From contig JAVTVX010000004.1 of assembly GCA_033439265.1 (NCBI GenBank), positions 23,135,201-23,199,200 on the forward strand: a stretch of 64,000 nucleotides of DNA, read 5' to 3'. This document shows, piece after piece, positions 32,555-44,474 of this stretch. The notes under the pieces were generated by a model, which had not been told where the DNA came from, ran no database searches, and was given only the letters and a program-made list of their open reading frames with translations. The translations under genes and the position numbers were made by a program. Positions within the stretch are counted from its first letter, which is position 1. Each line of letters opens with the position of its first letter. The stretch is from Dillenia suffruticosa. Its lineage: Eukaryota; Streptophyta; Magnoliopsida; Dilleniales; Dilleniaceae.

Positions 32555-35500
32555 ATGGCAGTACTGGCCATGGCTTCTCAGAGTGTGAAATCTTCATGGG
32601 ATACTCAACAGAGGCTTCCCTATAATCCTAATGCTCCTCGTATCCCCCAAAAACCCAAACCCATAGCAACAACGACGACTATAAAAATTCCATCAACCCT
32701 TTCTGCTTCTTCTTCTACATCGAGCAAAATCAAACCCTCGTCTGTTTCAGAGCTTCTCAAGCGGAAAAACCTGAACCCCACACCAGGTTTCCTTTGTTTT
32801 TATCATGTTTTATGAAGTGGGTTTTGCTCAATTTGTCTTGAATTTTCTTTGTTTGTCTGAAACGGGTTTTTCTTTGTCTTAGTTGTTATTTGCTTGTCTG
32901 CAGTGGGGTTTGTTTTTTTTCTTGTGTTTTCTGAAATGGGTTTTGTTTAATTTGTCTTGATTGTTCATTCTTGAGTGGAATTGATTTGGCAGACTTGGAT
33001 GAAACTTATTTGGGGTATGAGAGATGGATGCCCGTTGCACCAAAAATGGAGAAGCCTCGGTCGATTTACAATGCGGCCTCTTTGGCCTATATTGGGGATT
33101 GTATTTATGAGGTGCGTTAGAGCCTTCATTCTTGCGTTATTGTTGGAGGTCCTTTGCTCTTTGAATCTACTCATTGAGTATACTTGGTCATTCCATCTAG
33201 ATCAGTTTTAGATAGCTTGTGTCCTCCATTACTCAACTGGCATGCAAGAGTCATTTAGCAAAGGCAATCACAGCAACGAATTTGCCATAGCATCATCTTT
33301 AGAATAACTCGTATCTATGAGTATTTTACCACCTACACAATTACACGTGATTAGGCCATTAGACCTACAGAAGTTCCCAATTAGTGGGATGTTTTACATA
33401 ATCATTCTTAACTATCTTGGAATCTAGCCTGTGCACTTCGGACCTGTGTCCTTTAAGGCCTGAGATTGTGTCTTTAACTCATCATTCTTTTAGGAATTTA
33501 GTTGAGAGAACTTGGAAAAGTTATGTAGTGAATCATCGAAATGTTTGAAATTTGCAAGCTAACTAAAATCTTTCAACTACCCCATGAAAAGCTCTAATTT
33601 AGAGGTGTTTAGGGATTTTAGAGTTAAGAAAGAGAGCTTCGTTGAGGAGCTTGAGGCCATTGAAATCATAGATACTGAGAGGGGATTTTTGAGGAGGGGA
33701 TGGCTTGAAGAGGATGCCTTGAGAATGATTTTTTCAGGATATTCTTTTGAACTATAGAATGAGTTGGAAACCGAAGACTAGATTCAATTAGACAAGGAAG
33801 GATTTTTGGACTAGTTGAGAATGATAGGAAAAAGGAAGAGTTTTGACTTAGGTGATTGAGAAACTGGATGAGACTATTTTAATGGACCTAGGTTGATTCT
33901 GGAGGAGATCACAAGTTTGTATGTAGAGCTCTATTGCGAGAGGATACTCAAAAGCTTATGGTTGATTGATTGTTTGGTTCCTTCAATATAGTAATAAGGC
34001 TTGGTTAGAGAGATCTTTTGACAGGATGTAGGAAGTTTAGACAGCTATTATGACATGCACAGAGAGGACACCTGGTTTTAATGAATGCACCATAACGTTT
34101 TCTCAAGATTATCCGAAAGTTGTCATTGTGGATCTGTTCAAGGTCTTGTTGGAATATTATGCAAGTGCTGTTGTTGGGAAGAGTATGAAGTCTACTTTTA
34201 TCACTCTTACCTGGAAGAAGGATTGATAACCTGCAAAATGAAGTATTTAGGCTTATCAGCTTGGCCTCTAGTAGGTAAAGAATTTTGGCCAATGTTTTAG
34301 CTAATCATCTGAGCTGTGTTCTAGATGACACAATGTTGCAATGCTCATCTCTTGGAGGTAGATAGATATTAGATGCAATTCTGGTGGTTACTGAGGGGGA
34401 GGAGGATACTTGCAGAAAAAATAGATGAGCGATTTTGCTAATGTTGGCTTTTGAAAAAGCTTGTGATTCGTGATTGAAATAATTCAGCATTGAAAATTTG
34501 CGGCACTGTTTCTTTTTCATAAGAGTGGTTGGTGTCCTGGGTACTATTGATGGAAACAAGCATCAAAGGATTTTATGGCTTAGGAAAAGATCAAACTTGT
34601 TGATAAGACAGAGGGTAATCCTATTCTAAGCAGTTAAGGTACATATATATATTTTTAAATGTTTCCTCTGTACTTCTCATTGTATCTTCATTAACCTACA
34701 TAGTTGGGTACCAATTACAATCAAGAGTCATGGAAGAGAGAGAGATGATAACAGAGCTTCGAGTTGGTTGTCCAAGCATGATATCTCTGCTTGACATTGA
34801 TGTCTTCAGTAAAATAGTTACTGAAACGATGTGCTTTGACCTTGTAATACGGACTCACACGATCTCTTGATCTGCAGTTGTATGCTCGAAGGCACTTTTT
34901 GTTTCCTCCCCTGGATATTGAAGAATACAATGATCGTGTAATGGCAGTAGTATGTTGTGAAGCACAAGTATGCACACTATTCTTCTCTACTTATCTTTTA
35001 TTATGGTCTTTAGCTTTATCATCATATTGGCATGTGTTTCTATGGTGAACTCAAAATATACACCTTCCTTAATAAATTTTCCCCAACAAATCATCTTTTT
35101 CTGGATTTGTAGTCTCAACTGGTCTACTCCCCAGTCAAGTATCTTAAAACAAGCATGCGAAAGACATTTAGTGCATGTTATTAGCTGCCCTAGTAATTAT
35201 TGGCACATGGCACCCAGCTCACAGCCTGAGGAGATAGAGGAAAAATTGACATAGTCAGTTGAGTCTTTTGTGATTTGTAACATTGAATACTTGAATTCAT
35301 AATGTTAACTTATTATTATCATTTTTCCATAGCGAGGGAGGTTCTGTGTCATAGTTGTCCTAACTTTGTATCTTTGAGCTTTGTTTTGCTGTTTTGCCTG
35401 TTCAAGTTTCTAACAGAAACCGTAACTCTTTGTGATGAAAAGGAACGTTATATGTTTCTCCTTGCTTCTGGTGCAGGATATGTTGCTTCAGAAGCTTCTT

Positions 35501-37107
35501 GATGATAATTTCTTACTGGAAGAAGAGAGGTCAGTGGATGATTGTGCTTTTTCTTTGTTTTCCTGATTTGATTGATTTACAACTGATGCATCGTCTAGTG
35601 AAGCAGCAGGCAATGGACTCCTTTTTTCACAATGATTAAGGAGAATTATGTTTGCTGCTGTAATGGGCATATAGAACATGCTGTAATGAAGTAGCAGGAA
35701 ATGCATTCATCCTTTTTAAAATGTTTAAAGTGAATTCCATCCACTTCTTGATAATTGTGGATGAAGGAAAGTACTTAATTTTTGTTAATGTAGAGGACAT
35801 TGGTGTTTTTTATTAATTTTTTAAACGATATCCAGGCTCAATGAGTGAAATATTAAAAAAAAAAAAAATTTCGTGATATGAGGCTTTATTTGATCTTAAC
35901 CCATGGTCACACTAGTTTGCTTCTATCCTTGTGTTTCAATTTTATGAGACATCGGTTCTAAGTTCACATTCTTTTCGGGGAGAAAATGCTGGAAGAGATT
36001 ATGCCTCACTACCGTTACACTTTGTGAAAGGAGCTTGCAGCTCCAATATCTGCTACCAAAATAGTTGTATTTCTTTGTTGGACTGATTGCAACTGAAGTA
36101 TATATATATCCTGCAGGAGCATTCTTCGGTGGGGAAAGAATGTTGGTTCTGGTAAAACAACAAGGACAAAAAAACGTGCTGGTGTTGCAGTTTACAGCAG
36201 AGCATCTTCATTGGAAACACTAGTCAGTACCTGATCACGTTTAGCCTTTTTTTTTTTATAATTTACTTATATCGGTTCTTTAAGTTAGTTTGTGGTCGCT
36301 ATAATGGATAGCAGAGATCATACAAGACATTTTACTGCATTAAATTTTGGCTACTGTATGTAATGTAAATCAATATCTCATGTTTGATTCCTATCATCAG
36401 AACAACACGTAATTACACCTGTCCGCTATGCGATGTGAGTTACTCAGGCAATAGAGCCATGCATTCTAGATTTGATTGATCATGGAAGATGTATAAAATG
36501 TACTAGGAAAAATATGTCTGATTATGTGAGTGGTCATCTACTTGACAAGAAATCTTTGTCATCGGTTATATTGCAGGTTGGTTATCTTTATCTGACAAAC
36601 ATGGAGCGTCTAGATGAAGTAATGCAAAAGTTGGGTTTCGCTAACGGTGCTTCAACCCAGTTGATCTTCGAAGAAGAAAATAAGAAGGTAATAGTTTCAG
36701 AATGGGTTCCACTGACAGTAACATTTTCTTGAACACCCGTTCCCTTCTTGCAACATATAATTTCCTAGGCTTCTTATGCTATATTTACATGCATAACAAG
36801 TTAGCCATTTTTTCTCTATTTGAAATGCGCAATTATGTTCCAGCATCTAATCTTAATGATGTTATGCATACTGAGCTGGAATTGTTGGGGGCATTATGAT
36901 GGTAAAAAGAGATCACTGGTCTAGGATTTCTTAAGAGAACAAAGAGTAGACTTGTGCCAGTCAATTGAAAACTGCATTTTTATTGGCAGTCTTCTCCTTG
37001 GTTTTATTTTATCTTTTTGTGCATTCATTGACATTTTAACGTCTGATGTATTGCTTCTCTAACTTCCTGTTGCTTCATAGGTGGGCAAACTGAGACTGTC
37101 CGTATAG
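32555..37107 (+). CDS. Mini-ribonuclease III, probably chloroplast-targeted, 7 exons
   Basis: Exons: 32555-32786, 32993-33111, 34878-34967, 35477-35529, 36117-36222, 36577-36687, 37081-37107. They total 738 bp and encode 245 aa. The first 70 or so residues are rich in Ser, Thr, Pro and Lys with few acids, as in a plastid transit peptide. The RNase III domain follows: LAYIGDCIYE (108-117, catalytic Asp about 113), YARRHF, RWGKNVGSGKTTRTKKRAGV, then SLETLVGYLYL with the second catalytic acid at about E198. There is no double-stranded-RNA-binding domain, as expected for mini-III. Family knowledge: bacterial mini-III matures 23S rRNA, and the two Arabidopsis relatives (RNC3 and RNC4) act in chloroplast rRNA maturation and intron RNA turnover. 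The first ATG is used; a second lies five codons on. The weak point is the 27-bp last exon (VGKLRLSV and stop), chosen because it follows a clean acceptor in frame. Confidence 0.88.
33590..34540 (+). pseudogene. Decayed LINE (non-LTR retrotransposon) reverse transcriptase fragment in mini-RNase III intron 2
   Basis: Plus-strand readings in shifting frames resemble plant L1-type reverse transcriptase: NVLANxLSxVLDDT, a GGRxILDAILVV phrase (about 34352-34385) and MLAFEKACD (about 34441-34468), matching the usual order ANRL, FVxGRxILDA and DFEKAYD. Many stops and frame changes break it. It is in sense orientation within the 1766-bp intron 33112-34877 and would be removed by splicing. Confidence 0.6.
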
Positions 37108-38820
37108 ATGAACTCCAATTTCAGGTTTGTAAATATTTAGGCTTTCTTGAATCTTTACAAATTCAAAGCATCCCTTGAGATTGCTCGTTTTAACTTATAT
37201 TGTATATCATGTTTGTTTAAAAATCTGTGACTGCTTTAAAACCTGATGCCACTTTTTCCAAGTAACTTCTGGTTTTGATGGCCAATTTTTCTGATCCTCA
37301 AATTAGACTTTTTGGTTGAACCATCACCGAAGGCATGGAATACACATATTAAATGGCTGCAACGGAATTAACTATACTCTTTAATGCACAAAATCGGCTG
37401 ATATGCTTAGCCTTTTTTTCATTTCTCATCCCAAGTCATGCTTCTCATGAAATTGAAGTGCTCTGGAAATGGAACAAATATGTTACTTGTTCTCTTTTAA
37501 TTGTGTGTGTGCTCTTTTTTTTTGTTGGGGGGGGGACTTCAAACTCCTTAACATGACTAATTTGAAGTCATTGGATCTGATGAAGTTTCTCTTATCTGTT
37601 TCTTTGGAAAATAAAATTTCTTTTCCAGTATTAAATTTCTCTACTTGTCTTTATCTCTTAGCTATCCATTGCTAATAAAACCTCTAAACTTCCTAACAAA
37701 CCTCTCTCTACAAAAGTGATTGCTTGCAAGAGCCATATGCATTGTAACGTCCATATGGAATCAATTGAGTTTGTTGGGACTTAGATGTGATTAAGTGGGT
37801 CATTGACATGGGTTAAGAGATGATTGAACCCGGTTAATTTGGTTTTATTTTTGCTTTATGTCCTTGTGTTTGGTGTTAATCCTTTGTTTTGATTTAATCA
37901 TTAGCGACGGAAGGCTTGAAGGGTGAAATTGTGCGGAGCTACATGAGACTCTTGTTGATTGATGGAGGACAGATTGAGAGTTTCCAAATGTCTTTGTAGA
38001 GGTGGCCTGCAAAAATGCTGCTCCACCTCAGCCTGCACTCAAATTTCAGATTTCAAACAACAATTCAAGGATATGAACTGAGTCACTAATGCAGTCCAAA
38101 CTCGCGAAGGCCATCATCTAACATACACCCAAAAATTTCTATATTGAGCCATCCAGTCCTTTTCTCATTTGTTACAAATATTTGCAGTGAATGGTAAATA
38201 GAAGGCTTGTCTTGAATGATGAGATTGGTGATTTGTGCCCTGTTGGCTCAGTTGGGGGAGTAACAATTTTTTAAACTCATGCTATATGATTCTAAATCTA
38301 AATTAAAAGAAGTTCACTCCTCTTGATTATTATATTTGTGCATTTCTTATTCCTTTATTTTGTTTATTTCGATTTTCAAACTCTTCTTTCTTTTATTTAA
38401 CTTTTTGTGTACATATTGAGCAAGATAGATATGTGAGGTGTGGCATACAACACCCTTTATTTGGATAGATCTTCAATTGTCTCGATTTGTTTTAACTTAT
38501 TTTTATTCTATGTTATTCATCTTGTAATATTCTTTTTCATTAATGTGATTTTTTTTTTCTTTTAGAAAATATAGAATTTTATTATAGAAGTCAAATTTTG
38601 CAGCAAGATAAAGATTTGGTTAAGAGATTCAGTATTTGTAGACTAAAGTTTGTTTTGAATAGTTGAGCTTTCGCCCACCATCGTGGTGCAGGTTAACCAC
38701 TTTCTTAAATTGGGCCCTTCCTATTGCCTCCACATCACTGTCCTAACAAGTATGACACATGAGGTTTGTAGCTACTAATCAGCGCAACGCTAGCCCAATC
38801 TATCTGGGCAATTCGTATGG
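37108..38820. other. 3' region of the mini-RNase III gene and following spacer
   Basis: The first few hundred bases should be 3' UTR. Beyond, the sequence shows no convincing open frame. It holds a T-run near 37510 and a G-run near 37525 and is otherwise unremarkable. Confidence 0.45.
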
Positions 38821-38823
38821 GCT

Positions 38824-38871
<48 letters not shown>
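38821..38871. repeat. (CT)n microsatellite
   Basis: About 21 CT units preceded by CCCTCCCT. A copy of the dispersed A/T-rich repeat follows immediately (38890-39010). Confidence 0.95.
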
Positions 38872-38877
<6 letters not shown>

Positions 38878-39401
38878 TTTTTATTTTACTGATCACTAAT
38901 TCGGTTTGAATACTGTGGCATCCATTAAGAATTGATTTTTTCAAATTTCATTTCTCTATTTTCATAACTCGAATCAATCTGTGATTAAAGAAGTATAGTG
39001 TTTTATTGTTACATTTATGGGAGTTTGGCTATGGGCTCTCTCTCTCCCTCTCTGGAAGGGAGCAATATCAATAATTACGAATCAAAACAAACAGGAGGGA
39101 AAGGGTATCAAAAAATGGAAGATTTCGAAACGTCTAATCTAGCTAGAGCATGATAAATATGTAACTTGAACATATCCACCTCATTCATCAAAGACCAGCA
39201 ATCATCGACAATTATCAAAAACTGGAGAAATTGTGATGCGAACTTGAGAATCCAATTGAACGATTAAAGATTTAAGATCCATTTCCTTGGCGAAGTGCAG
39301 CCCATTCCTCAAACCTCATGGCTCTGCCTGCATAGAAGAAGCCCACCCCAAGTTACACCTAAATCCATTCAACCATTGCCTTTTAGTCTCTGATGAGGCC
39401 A

Positions 39402-39478
39402 CCGGCCCCAGCCGGTCCGGGGTTTCCCAAATATGACCCACGGCGCCAGCTGGTCTGGGATTTCCCAAATATGACCCA
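39402..39478. repeat. GC-rich tandem duplication, 38-39-bp unit
   Basis: Copies at 39402-39440 and 39441-39478 both end in TTTCCCAAATATGACCCA, and the first halves differ at several sites (CCAGCCGGTCCGGG against CCAGCTGGTCTGGG). Its GC content stands out against the A/T-rich surroundings. Confidence 0.85.
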
Positions 39479-41825
39479 TCCTTATTTATTTATTTATTAG
39501 TGTTTAATCGAACAGTATCCGATAATTAATTTATTAATACCAACTAATCCGACTCGAGTTAACTGTCGAGTCTATTAAGAGACGAACTCTCCCAATATCT
39601 GATTTTCATATTAAATAAATAAATTATTTATTTTTTTATAATTTTTATTTTTATATTAATTGTCTTATAATTAATAATTACATATTTGATCATTTTAGAT
39701 TTTTATTATAAAATACAACTATTTTATTATTTTTATAAAATGATTAATATTTACCTAAAAATCCTTATAATTTTGTTATATTTACGTATTTACCTATATT
39801 TCTAATTTTTATATTCTTACAAAATGCCGTTTCGCTATGTCGTTTTGCATTCGTTTTTGTTTTTCCATTTCCATTTCCGTTTCCATGCAGCGCAAATCAT
39901 CACATGGACTATAGACCAATTATTATTGTTATCATACGAAGAAATATATGAGAGAGAGAAAGAAAAATAGAGAATTTTGTATATTTATGTGTGTTTAATA
40001 TATTGAATAAATAAGATATTTATAAAATTTAGGGTAGACACATTTAAGATACAAAATCTAAAATCAAGTTAATCATATATTTTCTTAAATACGTGATATA
40101 TTAACATATCGTGATATATAGTAACATAATTTGAAATATTTAAAGATATACTAATGAATGGTAACCAAATAACGTTATATATGAATATAAATCTTAACAC
40201 TATAATTTCATGCTGCGTATGCCTTTTCTCTTATTTAATTGTTTTCTTATCTCTCCATCTATTTCCTATCAAGAGGGAGTGAAGCTTTTATATTTTACTG
40301 GAATGTTTTTTTTTTTTTGTTATAGTAATCGATACGTGGAATTATATTTTGATTAATTCGGTTCGGAACTTGTAGTAACCAATTAAGAGACTACTCTTCT
40401 AACGTAATTTTTTTCATACTTAAATTACAAGTCAAACTCAGAAACTTTGTTAAAGGATTTAACGTCACATTCTATTATACCAACTGTCTATCGGTATATT
40501 TTACTGGAATGTTGAAAACGGACGTAGAGGATTTTTCCGAAAGCAGCCTTATAAGGAAAAGAACAAAAGGGGCATGTTTGATTTTTGTTCACAAGGATCC
40601 TCGATTGATCGTGTGATTCACATTTAATAAAGGATTGAGAGACGAGGGCACATGCCAAGGGGACTTAAAAAGGTAACACGTAACCTCTACACCGGTTCAT
40701 AATTGATTTAATAAAAAAATATTAAATTTTTTAATTAAAACTTAAATTCAAGTCATAAAAATAAAAAATTATATTAAAATATCTCTTTTTTATAAAGGGT
40801 TTGATAATATTTTGAATGAAATTAATCAAAATATAATTTCGAATATCGATTGTTTAAACATTTGAAAAAAAAAAAGACTCACAATGCTGCATCAGCAAAG
40901 AAAAACTGCAAAATAAAATTTGAGATCGTTTAATTGGATATAATGCGGAGCCAACCAAGTCCAAAAGTTTTAGAGATGCCTCTAATCAAGAGCCATAGTC
41001 AGTATGTGGCAAAGCAATCACAACCCAAACCAAGATAAGAAAGCACCTCTCCATCCGTGGGGTATCTGCGATAGGTCTTATCGAGGAAATTGCCGATGTT
41101 GGACTCTTTAAGATATCAGTGGAGGTAAATTATCTCACACTAAATGAGGAGTCTCTCTCGCTCTTGGGATTAGCCAGCATCACTATCCCCTCTGATATTC
41201 ATGAGGCCTCATATTGCTGTTGACCACTTAAAATTTTTTATCGTGCCTAATTCATTTCATCCGGCCAATTTGCGCGGGCGTGCGCGTGCGCGTGCACGGA
41301 GAGAGAGAGAGAGCACGGGACCGGCCTCATCGCTGTTATTAGGAGAGCAACGGGGGGGATGGCTTAAAGAAGCCTGCAAATGATGCTGCATGAAAGCAAT
41401 TTGGAATTGTCTTATCCCGAAAAATATTGGGCAAGCCCCACACGCCACAACCTTGTTCCTTAAAAATAAATTTTAGGAGCCACCCCCTCCCCTCTCCCAC
41501 TCTTGTGTAATCTTGTGTAAATAGTTGGGCCCGTGGTCTAAGCCGCTTATGACTCAAGCGCATCATATTGAGTCCAAAAATAAGAGAGGTATTAGCTTTA
41601 TAAGATTACCCAAATCCCCAAATTAGCTTTACAAGAGAGAGATTTTGGTAATTGAATCCAGCTTACTTGAACAAAACTTACAATTTTTGGGCCTTTGCCA
41701 TTTTTGACCACAAGATATTGTCCAACTAATTTAAGGCATGGTTTGGAGATTTAAGGCCAAGAATAGCTATTTCCTTTCATTTGTTTCTATTGAAAATTAA
41801 ACGTTCAACCAATATTTGTTGACGT

Positions 41826-41985
41826 AGATAAAATTGGTACTTTCATCGCTTAATCAGGTTAGGAGTTCGACTCTCTTTGGATATGAAAAAAACAATGTTA
41901 GGAGACCTACCCCTATAAAGTAGACTCTACAACGATCGATATAGATTAATTGAGACAAAACTTCATATACTAAGTAGTGACTAAG
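41826..41985 (+). mobile_element. SINE-like repeat, copy 1
   Basis: Contains a tRNA-type B-box-like phrase (GGAGTTCGACTCTC, about 41870) and about 60 bases later a tail CGATCGATATAGATTAATTG. The second copy at about 51395-51560 has the same order of parts, which supports a shared short interspersed element. The tail recalls plant Au-type SINEs from memory. No clean target duplication was found. Confidence 0.4.
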
Positions 41986-44417
41986 GCAAGGTACAAAATA
42001 AAAAAGAAACTTAAATGTTCAGGTTTGATGCTTCTCCTGGCCTAAAAAAAGGGGCTCGGATATTAACGTCTTATCGGTGTACTAAATTTTTTTAATTAAA
42101 ATTTTAAATTCGAATTTTATAAATAAAAAAATAAATATTGAGAGAGTTAATTCTTAATAGATTTTACAGTATTCGAATCGGATTAATTGAATAACCTGAA
42201 TATCGATCGGTTAATTAAAAAAAAGGTCTTGGGACTCTCTACCCTACACAAAACAATCTAAACTGTAATGCAATTTTGGTGGGGAACTAGTAGAGCCACC
42301 CATTTTTGTAGGTTGAATAATATGGTTCCTCATAATTGTGACATCGACTAAATACCACGACTATGGTTTTTGCAAGATGGGTCCATCTCAACCAACAGGA
42401 AAAATGGGTGGCAACTTTCATCAAGACTTCTCTTCTTCTATGAAAAACATTGTTATTTAAATCGAAAATTTTAATTATTAGAATAACAAAATCAAATTTA
42501 ATAATTTATTTCACTTTACGTATTACTTTTATTTTTTGATGACTAATGAAATTATACTATATTATATTTAATTATTTTAGGTTTATGTAGCAATAGAAAG
42601 ACAGAGAGAGAGGGGGGGGGGCGGCTGGTGATGGAGATTTTTCAAGAATTGGAAATTTAAAACTTGGGAATTGACCCAGAGAATGCTAGCATAGTGGTGT
42701 GGGTCACAATGCAAGCTGAACTAATGAAATCTGATACCCTCACCAGAAAAAAAAAAAAAAAAGAAAAAAAAAAAGGAAAATGAAATCAGATACGTCAGCA
42801 TTAACAGCGGCCATGCATAACAGATGCTTATTTGAATGTATGAATTAATTAATAATAAAAACCATTTAATAAATAAATAAATAAATTCTAAATGGAGAAA
42901 GACACCATCACCAGTGATATTGTTAGGACGTCAACGTCTCGCAACGACAATACTTGTTAATCATTCACTTGTATGGGAAAATGAAGTTTGGCCGATCCCT
43001 CTTCACCACGAGGTGTGGGTGGCGATGTATCAAACATACACTAAATTTTTTTATTAAAATTTTAAATTAAAATTTTAAATTAAAATTTTAAGAATAAAAA
43101 AATAGATATAAAGAGAATCAATTTCTTAATTAGATTTCGTAATTATTCAAACTGAATTAATCGAGTTTTTAGATATCGATAATTAAATATAAAAAAAGAA
43201 AGCGATATAATAACTGGGGTAATACTTTTTTATCAAACAAATTAAGAAAAAAAGGAAAAATTAATATATCATGGATTTTGATTCCAATGATACCATAAAC
43301 TTCTCTCTTAACCTGAGCTGAGTTCTAGAGTGTGAGTTTTCATCCTCCTCTTTAAAGTAATACTCTCTCTTTGTAATAGAAATATATACAGATAGATATA
43401 TACATGAAAGATACATTTGGAGCTTTAATTTGAGGGGTATAGAGATTATAAATTTTAAGAGAATAAACGACATTTGAGATTATAATTTTTTAAGTTAAAA
43501 ATATAAAATTATTTTCTTAAAATTTTTAGTGGGCAGGTTGCTCGGCCCCTTTCCGTTCGAATCTGGGATGAAAACCCGGTGGGTTTAATTTTTATCGTAA
43601 GGAAATGTTTAAAAATTTAAGATCTAATTTTGAAATAGAATCATAGTGGGAACCCTAAGACATTCTTGACGTTTAATGTAATTTTTATGGGACTCATTTC
43701 TTTGTAGTGCTTGGGCATGGTGTTGGAGTCTTGTTAGATTCAATGCAAAATAATTATGTAGGCATTCATCATCATGCTCTATAATTGCAAAACAGTGAAC
43801 TCTTTTTGATAAGATAGTGTAACAATAAAAGATTTGTTAGGTCATGTTTTTAAATAATTTAATTATTCAATACTATGATTCATTAATATAATTTTGTTGG
43901 TGACCACCGAGCACTCATATTTTTTTTAATAAATCACTGATTAGATCTGATTAAATTTGATTCGAGTTGGATTGAATTCTTAACGGGTAAAACTTTTATA
44001 ATATCTAATTTTTTTCATACATTAAAACTCAAACCTGAAACGTTACAGGATTCGACCATTAAACCAACTAGGCATGGTGATCGCCAAACAATCGTGAGAG
44101 AAGTGCATTAAGACCAAAATTTCTTTGTAAATGGTATTTGACAAATCATTCGGTTTAATGATCCACAAAGTATGAGAAGTGCATTAAAACCTGAAGACTG
44201 TCTTGCAATATTTTATGGAATTCACACTTGGGACGCCATTTCAAGTAAATTTGAGATATTGGAGGATAGTGTCTCCTCTTTTCTTTCCTCCTTTCATACT
44301 CTAATTCCCATGCCTCCATGCTCTTAGACCAACTTTCCCACTACATGAAAAGTTTAAGCTACATAATTATCATAAAGAAAATGTCCCACAAATTCTCCAC
44401 AACACTTTGGGTCTTTC

Positions 44418-44420
<3 letters not shown>

Positions 44421-44471
<51 letters not shown>
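44421..44471. repeat. (AG)n microsatellite
   Basis: About 25 uninterrupted AG units in intergenic sequence; nothing else in the flanks suggests a promoter. Confidence 0.95.
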
Positions 44472-44474
<3 letters not shown>

